A stretch of DNA of 64,000 nt from Lentinula raphanica (Eukaryota > Basidiomycota > Agaricomycetes > Agaricales > Omphalotaceae). Location of the stretch: assembly GCA_027919835.1 (NCBI GenBank), contig JANVFP010000006.1:682001-746000 (forward strand). Reading direction: 5' to 3'. Below the pieces are notes generated by a model. That model was not told where the DNA came from. It worked only from the letters and a program-made list of their open reading frames with translations, and made no database searches. Below, one piece after another: positions 35,747 to 47,489 of this stretch; positions within the stretch are counted from its first letter, which is position 1, and each line of letters opens with the position of its first letter. The translations under genes and the position numbers were made by a program.

Positions 35747-35862
35747 CGCGGTGTGGAATAAACCTGGCGAGTTTGTTGATCGGATGAACAAAGGTTGCCA
35801 CGTGCTGGTCATCTTGCGCATTCTCACGCACGGTGACTCATCGTTCTCGTCGCTCATCCAGA

Positions 35863-36908
35863 ATGCAATCTACCTTTGACAGAAGACGAATCAATGGTCC
35901 TGAAGAAAGTCTTCCTCCGGTGTTTATCAGCGAACCACAAGACACATTCTCCAATACGCCGGTAGCACGAAAGAATAGGAAGGTCTCTGATATCCGGCCT
36001 ATCTGTTCGTTTTCATATCATTAATGGCAAGATCGTGTAACTAAATCTTTGATCTTCAGTCCTCCAGCCTGGACTAATAACTCAAGCAAACGGCTCGGCA
36101 TATATCGAAACTGAACGAACAAAGATCGCCTGCTCAGTGTATTTGTTCCGCACACTTATCATCCTCAAATGAATGAATGAATGACCGCATTAGTTATGGA
36201 CCTCGTCAATCAAAAAACACCGCTTACAACGAGAAAGGCAAATTGAACGTTGAAGTCAAGTTTGCGCCATTCTCTTGTGAACATAGGAGGGCTCCACTTA
36301 GGGTGAGTAAGGAGAATTCATGACGCTGCATATTATCTCAATCTACTGTTCAGGATGCAGAAGATCGGTCGATTGCAGTCGCCATTCAACAGGCACTCCT
36401 GCCCTCCGTCCAGCTAGAACATTTCCCAAAATCTACGATCGACGTCTTTGTGATCATACTTGAAGCAGATGGAATTGAAGGATGTATAGCCTCAGGCGCC
36501 ATCGCTGCTAGTACCGCCTTGGCTAATGCTGGCATCGACATGTATGGCCTTGTGACTTCTTGCGCCGCAGTTTGTGTTGTTCAGACTTCAGAAATATTCA
36601 CTTGCTGAACTATATCTGAAGGCGGTCATTGAGGCGGACATCTGGGTAGATCCAACACAAGAGGAGAGCAATACGGCCAACGGGACGCTCGTTCTGTCTT
36701 GTATGCCTGCACTTGGAATTGTGACCAATTCATGGCAAACAGGTCGAATGACTCCATCCGAACTTTTGGCAGTATGTTCTGACTTTTAGTTTCATGTGTG
36801 GCGGCTAATACTATCTCCTAGTGTATAGATGCGTGCAGTGGTCGTTGTACAGACATTCACTCCGTTGTCGCTCAGGGATTGTTAAACAGTGCGCATGATG
36901 AGACGTAA
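35863..36908 (+). CDS. MTR3: RNA exosome core subunit MTR3 (RNase PH-like)
   Basis: Mtr3 is one of six catalytically inactive RNase PH-like subunits forming the exosome ring that degrades and processes RNA in nucleus and cytoplasm. The N-terminus is MQSTFDRRRINGPEESLPPV, then SDIRPI. Splicing joins FLQPGLITQANGSAYIETER, TKIACSVYGPRQSKNTAY and GKLNVEVKFAPFSCEHRR. RNase PH-fold hallmarks follow: DRSIAVAIQQALLPSVQLEH, STIDVFVIILEADGIEGCIA and ALANAGIDMYGLVTSCAA, then IWVDPTQEE, GTLVLSCMPALGIVTNSWQ and LACIDACSGRC. The sequence NAGIDMYGLV and the VDPTQEE form are closer to MTR3 than to RRP41 or RRP46. The stop is at 36906-36908, 67 bp from the converging phospholipase C gene. Confidence 0.85.
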
Positions 36909-36975
36909 TAGATTGACGAGAGCAAGCCCTTTGAATTTTACATATTATAATGATAATGCATGTAAGATCACGCTT

Positions 36976-39900
36976 TCATGAGATATCGATACGAACGAAA
37001 AGGGTTGAGAACAGGTATTGGGACATCTGAGAGTCATGTAATGGCAGATGTCTGTAACCTGGAATTCCAGTAAACGCTGTTATCAGCATCCTCGAAAGTT
37101 GCAGACTGAAAGAAGACGAACCCCGTTGAATGGAACCCAAGCTGGTACAAAACTGAGCCAGTGGTTCTACATCCTCTTTCTCGCTATGGCGAACAGCAAA
37201 GCGAACAAATATGAGATCTTCCATGTCCCCGACAGAGGTGAACGGAATCCGGATTTTCTCTTCCCAGACTGGATTGAATCCATTGTTTTTCACGACTTGA
37301 GTACAGTATGAATTACTGCGAACCAACCGAGGATTAGACGACAAAAAACCGGAATTGGGACTGATCAGTCCATTCTGGCCCGGCGCCGCAGCACCAGTTG
37401 TGAAGGTAGATTCCGACCTAGATGTGATGATGCTGGCAGATGGAGGAGGCGGGGGTACTGGCCATTCAGGTATGTGAACCGTCACTTGTACGTAAGGATT
37501 AACAGAAGGTATTGTCAGGATGTCCTTGCCGGTAGCGTCCTTTGGTGCAGGAAGATGCTGAGCAGATATGATGGTGAGGTCGAGATAATGTTGTGTTTGC
37601 TTTAATAGGAGCCCTCTATGAGGCATGCGCAAAGAAGAAGGTTTGAGCAAGTAGCCACTGCCACCATTTCTTTGGAACATAGCATGATTGATCATGTAAC
37701 CGAGGTCTAAACATTGTCATGATTCTAGAAGGGGTGGACAGCTTTGAAGAACGTACCAAAGGTCTGCCAATTGATGGCCACTAATTGAGCACCAGTACTC
37801 CAATATCTATGCGGTAAATAATTCGTTGAATTGACTCGCGTTCCTTGAGGATATATCCGAACCAGATGCCCGCGCGTATGTTTGATCAAGTCGATCATCC
37901 CCACTTTTAACATCTTGTTGGCCATCTTTTCCGAAAGGCTGAACATCTCCTCAGGTCTGTATACTTCTGTCTTGTTGATACCACGATACTTCACACCGAC
38001 TGTATAAACAAGGAGAGAGAGGAGATCCGGTGATGTTTTGGAGCTACCCTTCGATGACTCGTCTGACGAAGAGTGCCGAGAAGCAGAAGATACCATAGCT
38101 TTGGGACGACGAGGCGAATATGATGAGGGAGGAGGGCTAGAGTCCGATTTTCCACGACCTCTAATCCTTTTTAGTAAATCCGGATCTGTGTAAAGTGAAT
38201 GAGTGCATTGGCAATACTGTAACGCAGAAAATATTTACCTTTGGTAATATTTCCTAAAGAACTTCTCCTTCTGCTGGGGGTACGAGTGCGTGTTCGCAGC
38301 TCAAACGACGGATCTGCGTCCGAAGGTGAGGATGCAGAGACGTCAAACACGCTCTCAAGGAGAACATCTTTACCATTAGAAGTCGAAGAAGAGTGGACAA
38401 GAATTTGGTTGTCTTTGTCAATAGAGGAATGTATTTTTTTGGCCTATTAACGCGTCAACGATGATGATTGAACTTCGTAGATATACATACCTTGACCAAA
38501 ATTCTACCCTTTAATTCTTCTGGGCTTGGCAATTGCTCAATGGTTGAACTGGAGAGTATAACTTCGCTAAGACTCAGAGTGTGTTCCGAAGTTTGGGCGG
38601 TTTGAGTGATGCCAACAATGGTTCCAGTTTCATCTCGTCTCACAAGCCTTTCCTGGAATACACTCTTCATGATAGCCACCAGCTGGGCTTGGCCAACCAG
38701 TCCGCAGTGAATTTCTGCAGAAATTAATAGCGGGTATGGACTTGCAATAAACCCGTATGTCATGATGGCCTCGCAAACTTCGCGTAATGAGACTTTGGTA
38801 GTGAGGGTTTTACCGTGAAAAATTTGGGGTCCATTGTCGGTATCGAATATGTCCACTGTCGCGGCGAGATGTGAGATAAGCAACAAGCAGGGATGGGATG
38901 TCAGCACTTACATTCGACGCTACGGCATCCACCCAAGAAGGCTCTCACATAACCTTCCACTGTACTTTCTCCGTACAGTTGATGTCCAATTAAATATGTG
39001 TTATGAGAAGATGAAATATAATATTCAGATAGAGGTCGTGTCATGTCATGAGAGATTTCCGATAAACGATGGTATGTCGTAGTAGTATGTTGTGCATTGT
39101 GGTGAGAGGAACGTATGAGAAGGTCGGCCCCTGAGTGGGACTTTCGTTCCAAGCAAGCTGGATTGTCCGAAGAGAGCAGAAACGAAGTAAATGTTTCCTG
39201 TGTCATAACTCTTGTCATAGATGGTTCTGATGTCGCGAAAAGCGCCGAATGTGCTACACGTGGAGCATCGGCACCCCAGTCTCGGACATTGAGGGAGGAC
39301 GAGGATGAATTTGATGCTGGAGGGGTGGGTAATGAAGAGAGCGAGATATTGAGGGTTTGATCTGAGTACGGAAAAAGAGACTCGTTATCGTCGCTCGAAG
39401 GATCCGCAACCTCGACAGAGTAGCGGTCAAAGATATCCTTGAGCTCAACCACTGTGAGCTCAGACTAATTGGGCAGAAGATTAGAAAGATTTCACGCATA
39501 TGCAAATGAATTACCTGTTGTTTGCTTCGCATAAAAGTTTCAAACTCACTGAATGACATACCAACAGGACTGTTGTTGCATGAGGTTCGCCTATGTAAGG
39601 AATCATCGCGAACGATGCCAGTGTCTTCATGATGAGGATCCTGTATCAAGTTCTTGAACAGCCTCTCAAGTTCCGGGCGTGCTTTGAGAAGCTTCCCGAA
39701 ACGACGGAAGGCTTTGAAATCCAAGGAACCTTGTTCATAGACATCCGCTAGCTTGAAAGTAGAAGGAGAGTCAGGCATGCACATCAAATATTGATACACA
39801 TGCGTGTTTACCTTGAATAACCTAGCAACTTCAGCTTCAGACATCCTCACGTTGAGCCTTTCGCAAAGAGCTCGCATTTCAGTGAAACTCAAACGTTGCT

Positions 39901-41268
39901 CATCTTGGTCAATAGGAGACTCGTCGTCAACAAGGACCCAATCTGCATTCGAGCTCGACTTTGGATTCACGCTGCGCATGTTCTCTCCAGCGATTGTCCA
40001 AAAACTTCGTTCCCAGAGCGCTTGACGAATTGCTTCCATGGTTCTATCGCTATTCATACCTCCACCGAAACCGAGACCGCTCGTCAAACTGATCCTCAAT
40101 GCCACCATTGCCCTCAATGTATGCTCCCAAAGTTGGATCACCAAAGGGGATGAAGATACGAGATGAATTGTTTTGTGGGTGTGAGCTGAATAGTTTGATT
40201 TGGGGGAGCCTAAGGGAAGCGGAGACAAATTGGGTTTGGAGCGAGATGGCGGTCCACGGTAAATTATCGTTATCCAACGAGGCAGATAATCTTCCTCTGG
40301 GGTGCACTCCAACTGGAGTATATGATTACGAGCAGCCTGGCCAGTACGAATCTCTTTAATATTCTCCACCGCAACTGTGTTTAACGCTAGGTCAGACAGA
40401 GCCTGTGAAAAGTCGACTCTGAACAAATGTACTCACTGTATTTGGGGACTTTGCTCTCCCACACGATTCGACTGAGGTTCGCGTCAAGTCTGAACACGAA
40501 CTGATTGGGCTTTTGCCTCTTCTTCGAGATCTTGAGCAGTGGTGTGCCTTGTTGGAGCAACTGTGGCACTTTGAAATCAACGAGAGATTCTGTTGAGACA
40601 GAGTCTTTGAATGTAGGAGTGACTAAATAAGGGTCATCCACAAAGGGATCTCCAATGGCCGCGGTATACGAGGGAGAACGGGCACCAGATACCTTCGGTG
40701 AACTCAAAGTTGCAGCGGTATTGCACGGAGGGTTTGTTTCGAAGGAAGGTTGAGGGAGCTCTGTGGGACAGATGAAGGGAGATTTTGGAGTGGGTAAGGG
40801 AGAATTCTGGGAATTTCGAGCAGACTGTTTAGCCGCCGGAGAATGGGAAGTGAGGAACTCGGGCGAGACTTGTCCTTCTGACTGAACGCCTGTGTCGTTC
40901 GGTTGATTCGATGAGTAGGATGCAGACAGGGATCTCCGCGTCAATACGGCGGACACCCTTTTCAGTTTCCTCCTGATAGATTGTCCCATATTCACAGTGC
41001 GACGACGTACACCACGTCCTGTATCTTGGCATCTATCTTGGTTGTTCGTCAAGGCTTCATTGCTAGATATTGACCGCTGTAAGCCATCCGCAGGCTTTCC
41101 TGTGCTTGTGAGGAGGCCTGCTGCGCGTTTGAGCGTGGAACCAGGAGCAGTAGGACGTGTTGTATCTGGATCTGTATGTGTCTGGGAAGATATCGAACGT
41201 GTGTTCATGAGCTGAGGGGTATCTTGCACTGCAGCAAAGGGAGAGCTGGTGCTAGCTGATCCTGACAT
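36976..41268 (-). CDS. PLC1: Phosphoinositide-specific phospholipase C
   Basis: It hydrolyses phosphatidylinositol 4,5-bisphosphate to diacylglycerol and inositol trisphosphate. A long Ser/Thr/Pro-rich N-terminus ([16 protein letters not shown]) with basic patches precedes a PH-like region ([17 protein letters not shown]) and EF-hand-like helices ([20 protein letters not shown]). The catalytic X box holds [14 protein letters not shown] and, across an intron, [15 protein letters not shown] and [13 protein letters not shown]; both catalytic histidines and the Glu/Asp calcium ligands are present. A Ser-rich X-Y linker is followed by the Y box ([52 protein letters not shown]) and a C2 domain ([29 protein letters not shown]), ending [20 protein letters not shown]. 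The order is that of a delta-type fungal PLC. Confidence 0.92.
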
Positions 41269-41891
41269 TTTAGTAGTGATGTATCAAAACCGATAGAAGG
41301 ACGCAGAGTATCGAGAATTATAACTGCTCGAGTTAGTACATAAGTAACTTCCTCCTATAATATAGTTTACTCACCGATGAGTATCTTTATACAGGATTTA
41401 CAGAAGCTTTGGTTTTCAAACCGAAAACATGCTACAAAGAAACAGAAGGGCAAGAAGCTGCGATGATTTGCGGGCTTCGAGGGTAGTGAAGTCGTATGAA
41501 CATTCGGGTACATAAGTGAGTTGTTTATACCACTCGATGATTACGAAACGCTATGACTCAAATTAGTTTCCTATTGTCCTTGTACTCAGTACTGCGATAA
41601 GACATTAACTTATAGCTTGGCTTCTTGCAAAGCTGACTATGCAAGGCTCGATAACAAGATGCAACTGTGCAACGCGGACTGAACGGTGCAACTCTGAATC
41701 CGTGTCATATCTCGTCAAAGTTGCGTTACCGACCCGGAGACATAAACGCTCATAAGTATTCCATGCATTCAATATCCTCAGCTGATGTCGAAGAGAACAT
41801 GAAATTCCCTTGACAATCGGGGTTGCGCTGTACTCCACTACACTGTCAAGAGAGTGTGAAATCCTGCCACTAAGTATGCGCGTGTACTCGA
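41269..41891. other. PLC promoter and 3' side of the sulfide oxidoreductase gene
   Basis: No gene is seen. The right part is downstream of the oxidoreductase stop, the left part upstream of the phospholipase C start. One 77-codon minus-strand frame has no recognisable feature. Confidence 0.4.
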
Positions 41892-43672
41892 CTACTGAGA
41901 GAAGGTAGGTCTGAAGATTGTCTTATTGCCGTACCACTTCCCTTTTACCTGCACAAACTTGTAAGATCAATATACAACTCTCGGGAAAGAACATACCATA
42001 AGATTCCAGTACGCAGCTGGGAATAAGTCCTGAAAGACGGATGATATCAACTACCGAGCACAAACGCTGGGTTATCGAAGAGACTGACCTTCTTCAAATG
42101 GTAGAAAAACCTAAGAAGAATTGTATGAGTACAGAACGCATTTGAACTTCAAGGATGTGCACCTGTTGGGTTTAGATTGGTCCATCCACGGGAAGGTTTC
42201 TTTCGGTTCCAAGCCGTACTTGAACTCGGCAAGCAGAAGTTCCCCGTATCCAGTCAGCAACTTGTCCGAATCCGAGTCAGCTTGCATGGTAGTTCGGGGA
42301 AGCGACAAACGACTCACAGGACAACTGGTATAACCATCATATTTCGCAGACGGTAAGACTTTCCCTGTTTCCATTACGGTGAATAGATTCTCGGTGAGAA
42401 CTGGAGCTTGAGCAATGACAGCGGTCGCGGTTTTGGAAGTTGGGGCTGATGAGCAATCTCCCAAGGCAAAGATATTGCTGTATTCAGGTTTGGTATGTTG
42501 AAGAGTGGCAGGATCTACCGAGACCCAGCCAGCAGAATCAACAATTGGCGAGCCTTTGAGGAAGTCGAGAGGACCCATGGGCGGTGTTACATGCAACGTA
42601 GTGTAATCTACATCGACAGTTGTGCCATCCGCCTTTTTGAAGGTAGCTTTATGGTTATTGTGATCAATGGCCGTTAGATTATGATTGAAGTGTGCGCCGA
42701 CACCGCGTTCTTGGCGAAGACGATCCAGAACATCAGAGTATTTTTTGACACTAAACATAGTGGGCATGCCGGTGTAAAAATCTACCTTGATTTTATCACC
42801 TCGGGAAGTTCTCTTGAATCGGTCCAGAGCCATCCACATAATCTTTTGCGGTGCTAGTGAACAGAATGAGCATATTTAAGCAATAATCTGGGTGTACATT
42901 ACCTCCAGCGCATTTCACGACTCCAGCAGGCTGTGTAAAGATTGCGTTGCCGTTCCGAAGACTCTCGATGTCATTCCACGCCTTGTCGCAAGTATCATAA
43001 GAGTATATAGAAGAGACACCAGAAGAAGAGTCGACGAGGGCTTGAGGTAAGCCTTGAATACCACTCCAATTGATCTGAAGACCAGCAGCCACGACAAGAG
43101 CGTCATACGATACGCTGCGACCTGAAGTGGTGACTATCGAGGAGGAATCGGGAGAGAAAGTCTTTACATTCTCTGGAATATGTGTCAAGCGCTTGGGAAT
43201 CAAAGATGCAAGAGGTTGGCGAGTGGTTGACTTGGATCGTAACCCAGATCCAACCAAGGTCCTTGAAACAGACTGGAGTCACAAAAAACTCTTTAGCTGA
43301 TGTTGTTCGGTTTGCTCACCATCCAGGCTATGCAATCAAACAGGTTCAATATTCAGATAGAAACCCTTCCACACGAAACATACACATACCTGATAATAAT
43401 GATATTCAGCAGCATCGACGATAGCAATATCTCCAGGGTTGAGAGCTTTTCCGGCTGCTGCAAAGCGGTCATAGATCTGATTTGCCACAGACAGACCACC
43501 ACTGCCTATGGAATGATAGTTGAATGTGCTGCGTCTGGAATGAGGATACAGAAAGCTTGCCTGCTCCTACCACGACAATTTTGTATTTGTCAGAGGTCGT
43601 CGATGAACTTAAATGTCGGGTATGATTAACTAGTCGAGTCGAAGCAGCGGCTAAACGTCGATTCACGAGCAT
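41892..43672 (-). CDS. HMT2: Sulfide:quinone oxidoreductase, mitochondrial
   Basis: It oxidises hydrogen sulfide and passes electrons to the mitochondrial quinone pool. The N-terminus (MLVNRRLAAASTRLVNHTRH) is Arg-rich and lacks acidic residues, as a mitochondrial presequence. The FAD-binding motif begins YKIVVVGAG and is split by an intron. Later blocks are YDALVVAAGLQINWSGIQGL, then NAIFTQPAGVVKCAGAPQKI with a conserved redox cysteine, VTPPMGPLDFLKGSPIVD, YSNIFALGDCSSAPTSKTAT and the end LLTGYGELLLAEFKYGLEP. Splicing of three short C-terminal exons gives RFFYHLKKDLFPAAYWNLM and GKWYGNKTIFRPTFSQ, with the stop at 41892-41894. It is divergent from the Mso1-like gene across 306 bp containing a phased heptamer array. 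Confidence 0.9.
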
Positions 43673-43750
43673 GATGGATGCGAGAAACTTCGTTGTTGGA
43701 TTGAAAATTTGCCCGAGCCTGCCCGGGAATGTGTGTAGTGATGAACTCTG

Positions 43751-43779
43751 TGCTAACCAGGTGCTAACTCAATGCTAAC
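43751..43779. promoter_or_regulatory. Three TGCTAAC heptamers at 11-bp spacing
   Basis: TGCTAAC occurs at 43751, 43762 and 43773, each exactly 11 bp after the previous one, 79-107 bp upstream of the sulfide:quinone oxidoreductase ATG and about 200 bp upstream of the divergent gene. Sites on one face of the helix suggest cooperative binding of a transcription factor. The regulator is unknown. Confidence 0.5.
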
Positions 43780-43978
43780 GCTTGCGTCATTCGAGAGCAA
43801 AAAAAGAAATAAGCGCTAGGTCGGGCGCCTCTGTAATTGTTTACTGTCGTCTGCTTAGTAATCCATTATATCTTTCTTCTACTTCGCGATCTCCCTTTGT
43901 GATTTGAGCGCTGATTCCAGCGGGTGCTGGACTGGTTGCAGCCAATTCCTTTCATTTCATTATCTTTATCTTGGATTT

Positions 43979-45120
43979 ATGCTTCCCAACAGTCCCCGTC
44001 CTAAGCTTGGTGGCCTACCTTCTGGCCCCCGCTCACGTTCCATTGGCCCTTCGCGACAACAGAACGCCAGACGTTCTGAATCGCAGACGGAAAACGTAGC
44101 CCTTTCACCCAGGCATGTGAGGTCACAAAGATCACTTGTGTCGCTCACAGATGGAACCCTCTCGACCCAACCAACACCCTCATTGCCTGACTCGAGATCT
44201 GGTCGTGGTTGGCAAAGGAAATATAACCCACAATCTCCATTATCTGACGACTCGACGCAGTCTCGCCGCTCCCAGGACTCTTCTATCACGTCTTCGTCTG
44301 TATCATCGATTTTTGATCGAGTCAAGAATGGAGCGGCGAGCTACGCGTCTTCGTTAACTAGTGTCGAAGACAATAGCAACGGGCTTGATCCCAAAGATCT
44401 TCGTGGCCGTCGTCAACAACGAGCTCTTTCCCGGGAGCCAGACACCTCGTTAGGTCAGGAATATCTAATTGCTCATTCCAAGTCGTGTCTGATCTTCTTC
44501 TAGATCGGGAGAGGACTGATACTGGCATCGGAGACGGAGGCACAGTATGGAATCGCGTTACGGCTGCTGCAAGTACTCTTACTATCAGTGTCAGCAAAGC
44601 CTGGGCTGCCAATGTGTCCATATTCTCCGGAGAAGGTGAGGTTTTGAAGGGTTCATATGAGTGCAATGCTCACTCAGTTTATAGAAACACCACCTGGACA
44701 GGAATCAAGGTTGACCAGGGCGATGAAGGCATATCATATCGAGAAAGCTCGGGATCCGTCTGAGCTCCCAGCGTTTCTCTTTGCCGAACACGAACGTCAA
44801 CCTCGTAAACGTACCCCACCCCAAGAAGTCCCCCTCGTCGCACAAGAGGGCATGCAGAACGATCAGGAGCTAGACTCTACAGGGCACCCGAATCAGCTTT
44901 CACGTTAGACAGATCTGTCAATCCAGACACAGCTCCTGACAACAATATGATGCCATCGAAACAAGTACCGAAAGGCTCAGATCGTTTGAAAGCTCTTCGT
45001 GAGGCGAAGCGCTCCCAAAATCCCACTCCCTCTTACGTTCGAGTCGATGCAGACCCAATCGTGCCTCCTCCTAGACCAAGGGTCGGTCTGCCTTCGACTC
45101 CTGGACCGCGACGTAGATGA
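43979..45120 (+). CDS. Mso1-like exocytosis protein (Sec1-binding)
   Basis: The product starts MLPNSPRPKLGGLPSGPRSR and is mostly disordered, rich in Ser, Arg and Pro. In the middle is VWNRVTAAASTLTISVSKAW, which resembles the Sec1-binding helix of yeast Mso1. After the intron near 44636-44685 comes SRLTRAMKAYHIEKARDPSE then LPAFLFAEHERQP, like the C-terminal Mso1 domain that binds membranes and Rab GTPases. Mso1 assists Sec1 in SNARE assembly at the plasma membrane. The end, RPRVGLPSTPGPRRR, is basic and Pro-rich. Junctions near 44460-44490 and 44800-44830 did not resolve cleanly, so the frame there is uncertain. The family call is a motif-level guess. Confidence 0.55.
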
Positions 45121-45787
45121 TGTGACTTTCGGATTACTTACTTTCTTACACTTGATCGTGATTGGACAGTTGGATGGAAACGATCACTTCATGGCTGTCT
45201 GTATCATGTACATACGATATGATATCCTGATGATATCCATGTGGAAAAAAGGCAAGCCAATGAACGGCAGTGATCATTCTATAGGATGATTACCATCAAC
45301 CAACCATGATCGAGAGGAGAACTCGTTGATTTTTCTTGACAACGCACCAAAACACCGGAACACGATAGTATTGAAATATTGCGCTTTGGCATGGAAATCA
45401 ACATTTACCGGTCCCTGCCAGACAACGGCATGTGTCTCATCGAAATCAGAACTGATTTCCGAGAACTTATAAAAGACTAGTCGTGTCGAAAGATGGTTCA
45501 CACCCTTCGTTTCCTCCCTTCTCTCTTTTCGTTCCTTTTTTGTTATTCGCCTCTTGAGTTGAGCCCAGTCTCGCTCCTTTTCGTTCAGTGTCTGAGGTAT
45601 GTACACTGTACCCACATATCTTCTTCGTGGCTTTGATATACAGACGTCTCTGCCAGATCATCCCCCTTCTTTGCCAGCAAAGAATTTCGAGTAAATCCCG
45701 GAGGTTCCACTAGCTCTCAATTCTCTTTGTTCAACGACACCCCCCACACCTCTACGGTCAACTTCCTTTCCTTGATTTATTTTTACA
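45121..45787. other. Intergenic, promoter and leader of the cupredoxin gene
   Basis: The 3' region of the Mso1-like gene is followed by the TATA-containing promoter and a CT-rich leader. The leader may hold an intron, with a GTATGT donor near 45598 and an acceptor near 45650. Confidence 0.4.
45468..45475 (+). promoter_or_regulatory. TATA box of the cupredoxin gene
   Basis: TATAAAAG lies about 310 bp upstream of the ATG and is followed by a long CT-rich tract, the usual form of a strongly expressed fungal promoter. The long distance fits a leader with an intron. Confidence 0.5.
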
Positions 45788-47489
45788 ATGGTTCTTCCTA
45801 AATCCTTATTCGCTGTTGCCCTTTTGTCCGGCTTTGCATCGGCTCTTCCTTATGGCTCCAGTTCTTCCAGCGCTTGCACAAGCGGGGACTGTTCAAATTC
45901 TTCAGTATCATCTTCGTCCTCCAATATGAGCGGCTGCAGTAGTGGCGACTGTTCATCTTCCTCGTCCTCGTCGATGAGCTCTGGGTGCAGCAGTGGTGAT
46001 TGCTCGTCTTCCTCCTCCTCAATGAGTTCCTCGGGCTGTTCCAGTGGTGATTGCTCTTCTTCATCCTCGATGAGTTCTTCGGGCTGCTCCAGCGGGGACT
46101 GCTCTGGCATGATGGACTCTAGCAGCATGATGATGGACTCGACTAGCACTATGATGATGGACTCGACTAGCACGATGATGATGGACTCGACTAGCACGAT
46201 GATGATGGAATCCAGCAGCACTATGATGACTGAAACGGCAGCGGCTACTTCTACCACTGCCGCCATGAGCTACAGTACTCCATCCTACGGATCCGGTTCG
46301 AGTAGCTGGGGAAGCTCCGGTTACGATAACTGCGTAAGCTATCCCCTTTCTTTATGTAGCGTATCTTGATTGACACCGTCCTTTGCACAGGTCCAACGTG
46401 AGTTCGCTGCATTCAGGCGTTGACTTTTACTAAACTGTCTTTAGAATGCATCGCTTCCTTCGGTACACCTGCTACCTACGCCCCCACTGCCACAAGTGGA
46501 AGCTCCGGCAGCTCCGGCACAGGCTCGACTATCACTGTTATCGTTGCGCCTACTCAAGGTGTACTGCGATATGTTCCTTTCGCTGTGAATGCCTCTGTTG
46601 GAGACACTATCAAATTCATGTGGGGAGCCAACAACCATACGGTCACCAAGAGTTCCGAATTGACTCCTTGCAACAAAACTTCCGACGCACCTTTCGCTTC
46701 TGGAACTCAAAATGAAAGCTTCGTCTGTGAGTACACATTAGCTCTCGACTTGAGATGTCCTCTAATTGGCGAATGTAATGCAGTCACGCAAGTGGTCAAT
46801 GACACCAACCCCACTTTCTTCTACTGTGGAACCCCCACTCACTGTGAGAAGGGAATGTTCGGTATCATGTATGTTTTTTGTTTCCTTCGGTGATCAATAG
46901 TTCATTGAAGTTCGTAGTAACCCTCCTTCGGCTCTTGACGCTCCAACCTCTGTCGCTGGCATGATGTCGTCTGTTATAGCCAACGTTAGTATTTTTATTT
47001 CAGGTCCCAGATCTGTGCTCGATGTTGATTCCCATTCTTGTTCAGGATACCTCCAACAACTTGGCAACCTACGCTTCCTACACAGCCAACCAAACTTCTG
47101 GCTCCGCAGGTGCCAACTGGGGAGCTAACATTGACATGAGCAACATGCCTTCCTGGGCTTACGATGCCGTTGTTGAGAACGTGATGTTCACTCGTAACGT
47201 GCTGGCGATGAACCCGGAGATCATGAACGCTGATGGCTCAGTCAACCTTGCCTCGATTGGCTCTACCCCCATGATGGTCCCTCCTGATGTCGGAAGTGCT
47301 CTTAACGCTGCTTCTTCCTCATCGTCATCTGCTGCTTCCGCCGCCTCTGCTGCCTCTTCCGGTGCCGCCTCCGCTTCATCTACAAACACTCCCTCTGGTG
47401 CCGCAGCGAACAATGGAGCAATGTCAGTGACCTCTTCAAGAGCCCTTGTTGGAGTGATGGTCGTTATTGCTACTTTCTTTGCCCTATGA
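45788..47489 (+). CDS. Secreted GPI-type cupredoxin with Cys-Ser and Met-rich repeats
   Basis: The signal peptide (MVLPKSLFAVALLSGFASA) is followed by two repeat arrays. Residues 30-105 hold five C-[TS]-S-G-D-C units in poly-Ser, and residues 108-147 hold six Met clusters in an 8-residue period (MMMDSTST). The cupredoxin fold then has GTITVIVAPTQG-like strands, with type-1 copper ligands readable as His (GANNHTVTKSS), Cys (FFYCG), His (PTHC) and Met (KGMFGII). A Ser/Ala-rich stalk and a hydrophobic tail (ALVGVMVVIATFFAL) suggest GPI anchoring. Exons run about 45788-46333, 46391-46397 (7 nt, GTCCAAC), 46445-46726, 46784-46868, 46918-46984 and 47046-47489. Copper binding by the repeats is inference from known Cys and Met copper motifs. 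Confidence 0.85.
45875..46102 (+). repeat. Cys-Ser-Gly-Asp-Cys coding repeat
   Basis: Five units of CxSGDC start at residues 30, 50, 67, 84 and 100, separated by 10-14 residues of Ser with single Met or Asn. The last three are nearly identical at the DNA level, suggesting recent duplication by slippage or unequal exchange. Confidence 0.8.
46109..46228 (+). repeat. 24-nt Met-rich coding repeat
   Basis: Four full 24-nt units encode MMMDSTST or close variants, flanked by partial units. Sixteen methionines fall within 40 residues, and the central units are almost identical in DNA, so copy number probably varies between strains. Confidence 0.8.

Noticed and set aside
41605..41838. 77-codon minus-strand frame between PLC1 and the sulfide oxidoreductase
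   Set aside because: It has no conserved features and lies downstream of the oxidoreductase stop, likely in its 3' region.
45850..46266. 138-codon open frame antisense to the cupredoxin gene, rich in Glu, Ile and Val
   Set aside because: It is the mirror image of the Ser-codon and ATG-rich repeats on the other strand. The low-complexity composition follows from the repeat, and no promoter is seen.
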